Both the position numbers and the translations under genes were made by a program. From contig JACMLU010000022.1 in the NCBI GenBank assembly GCA_014379405.1, positions 62,001-126,000 on the forward strand: 64,000 nt of DNA, given 5' to 3'. Below, piece after piece: positions 63,201-64,000 of the stretch. This DNA is from Flavobacterium sp. (lineage in GTDB: Bacteria > Bacteroidota > Bacteroidia > Flavobacteriales > Flavobacteriaceae). The notes beneath the pieces were generated by a model. It saw nothing but the letters and a program-made list of their open reading frames with translations, ran no database searches and had not been told where the DNA came from. Position 1 is the first letter of the stretch. Each line of letters opens with the position of its first letter.

Positions 63201-64000
63201 ATGAAACGAAAAATTTTCCTCTATTTAATTATAATGGGTTCCTTTTTTTCTATTACGGCTCAAAACGTAGTAATAAAAGGGGTGGTGATTTCATCAGAAG
63301 ACGGATTGCCTCTGCCAGGAGCGACTGTGACTATTTCTGGAACTGATACTAGTACATCAACAGATTTTGACGGAAAGTTTTCTTTTTCTGCAATAAAACC
63401 AGATGCCACAATTGTTGTTTCCTTTATTGGATTTGTTCAGCAATCGATAGCGCTTAATGGGCAACAAACAGTAAGCATTACTTTAAAGGTGAATAACAAT
63501 CAGCTTGATGAAGTCGTTGTAACAGGATATTCAAAACAAAAGAAAACCGATATTACTGGTGCTGTCGCCATTGTAAATATGAAGGACATTATGAAACAGC
63601 CGGAACCCAATCCAATTAAAGCTTTACAAGGGCGGATAGCCGGGGTGAAAATTTCTTCTGACGGTTCTCCAAGCGGGGCAAACACAAAAGTGGTGATTCG
63701 TGGAGTGGGTACTTTAAACAACACTGATCCTCTTTATGTGATTGACGGAATGCCCACAAAATCCGGAATGCATGAACTAAATCCAAATGATATTGAAAAT
63801 ATTCAGGTTTTGAAAGATGCTTCTTCGGCCAGTATTTATGGTTCTCGTGCTTCAAATGGGGTGATTATCATCACGACCAAGAAAGGGAAAGCAGGTAAGA
63901 TGAGAATCAATTTCAGTACTTATACTTCTATTTCTGATTATGCAAGAAAACTGGAAGTAATGAATGCCAATCAATTCGGTCAGGCTTTGTGGCAGGCGAA
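63201..64000 (+). CDS. SusC-type TonB-dependent receptor, 5' part
   Basis: About 266 codons, open to the window edge. Signal peptide (MKRKIFLYLIIMGSFFSITAQ), carboxypeptidase-regulatory-like domain (VVIKGVVISSEDGLPLPGATVTISG ... DFDGKFSFSAIKPDATIVVSFIGF), a TonB box region (QLDEVVVTGYSKQKKTDITGAV) and the plug domain (ALQGRIAGVKIS...; VIDGMPTK; ASSASIYGSRASNGVIIITTKKGKAG). It should import fructan oligosaccharides across the outer membrane; a SusD partner probably follows outside the window. Confidence 0.93.
   Translation, partial: MKRKIFLYLIIMGSFFSITAQNVVIKGVVISSEDGLPLPGATVTISGTDTSTSTDFDGKFSFSAIKPDATIVVSFIGFVQQSIALNGQQTVSITLKVNNNQLDEVVVTGYSKQKKTDITGAVAIVNMKDIMKQPEPNPIKALQGRIAGVKISSDGSPSGANTKVVIRGVGTLNNTDPLYVIDGMPTKSGMHELNPNDIENIQVLKDASSASIYGSRASNGVIIITTKKGKAGKMRINFSTYTSISDYARKLEVMNANQFGQALWQA

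Overview
The window is chromosomal DNA of a Flavobacterium-like member of the Bacteroidetes. The support is low GC, promoters of the Bacteroidetes type (TTTG-N19-TAnnTTTG) rather than E. coli type, a type IX secretion sorting domain, a hybrid two-component regulator beside a SusC gene, a complete stand-alone nuo operon with separate nuoC and nuoD and a short NuoG, and no obvious Shine-Dalgarno sequences. Species cannot be fixed from the sequence alone.

Layout. 1-6 kb: two small secreted proteins, an AraC regulator, and an MBOAT / SGNH-like / Gfo-Idh-MocA operon that probably acylates a surface glycan. 6-20 kb: nuoA-N on the minus strand (complex I), interrupted between nuoI and nuoH by a palindromic element and a frameshifted ORF6N gene. 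20-27 kb: cold-shock protein, aspS with a duplicated 5' end, a TlpA-like thioredoxin, a methyltransferase between two identical hairpins, a DUF3754 membrane protein and a lipoprotein. 27-31 kb: three tandem DUF1566-like secreted proteins plus a T9SS-sorted protein, bracketed by two copies of a ~93-bp block. 31-38 kb: a TetR-TolC-HlyD-RND efflux operon and a yceI gene; their two promoters carry the same 28-bp inverted repeat in the same position. 38-45 kb: polyprenyl synthase, two small proteins, and sucA-sucB (2-oxoglutarate dehydrogenase E1/E2).

44.8-53.4 kb is the most unusual part. An ECF-type sigma factor and a TPR-bearing anti-sigma-like protein face a leftward set: a lipoprotein, a PKD/beta-barrel protein, a TPR-CHAT (caspase-like) protein, a retropepsin-like protease translationally coupled to it, and a lectin-like lipoprotein. 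The divergent spacer holds three copies of a bipartite element (GGGTAAC-N17-GATATAAC on the minus strand). Two of them lie at the same distance (~41 nt) from a start codon: that of the lipoprotein, and that of an unannotated 21-residue cationic, hydrophobic peptide. I read this as an autoregulated envelope signalling/proteolysis locus; that reading is inference.

53.5-56.6 kb: tatD, a lysophospholipid-type acyltransferase, asparaginase and tRNA-Ser(GGA). 57-64 kb: a fructan utilisation locus with a hybrid two-component sensor, a sugar-porter MFS transporter, a GH32 fructanase and the start of a SusC-type receptor that runs off the window. No CRISPR array, rRNA or intact insertion sequence was seen.
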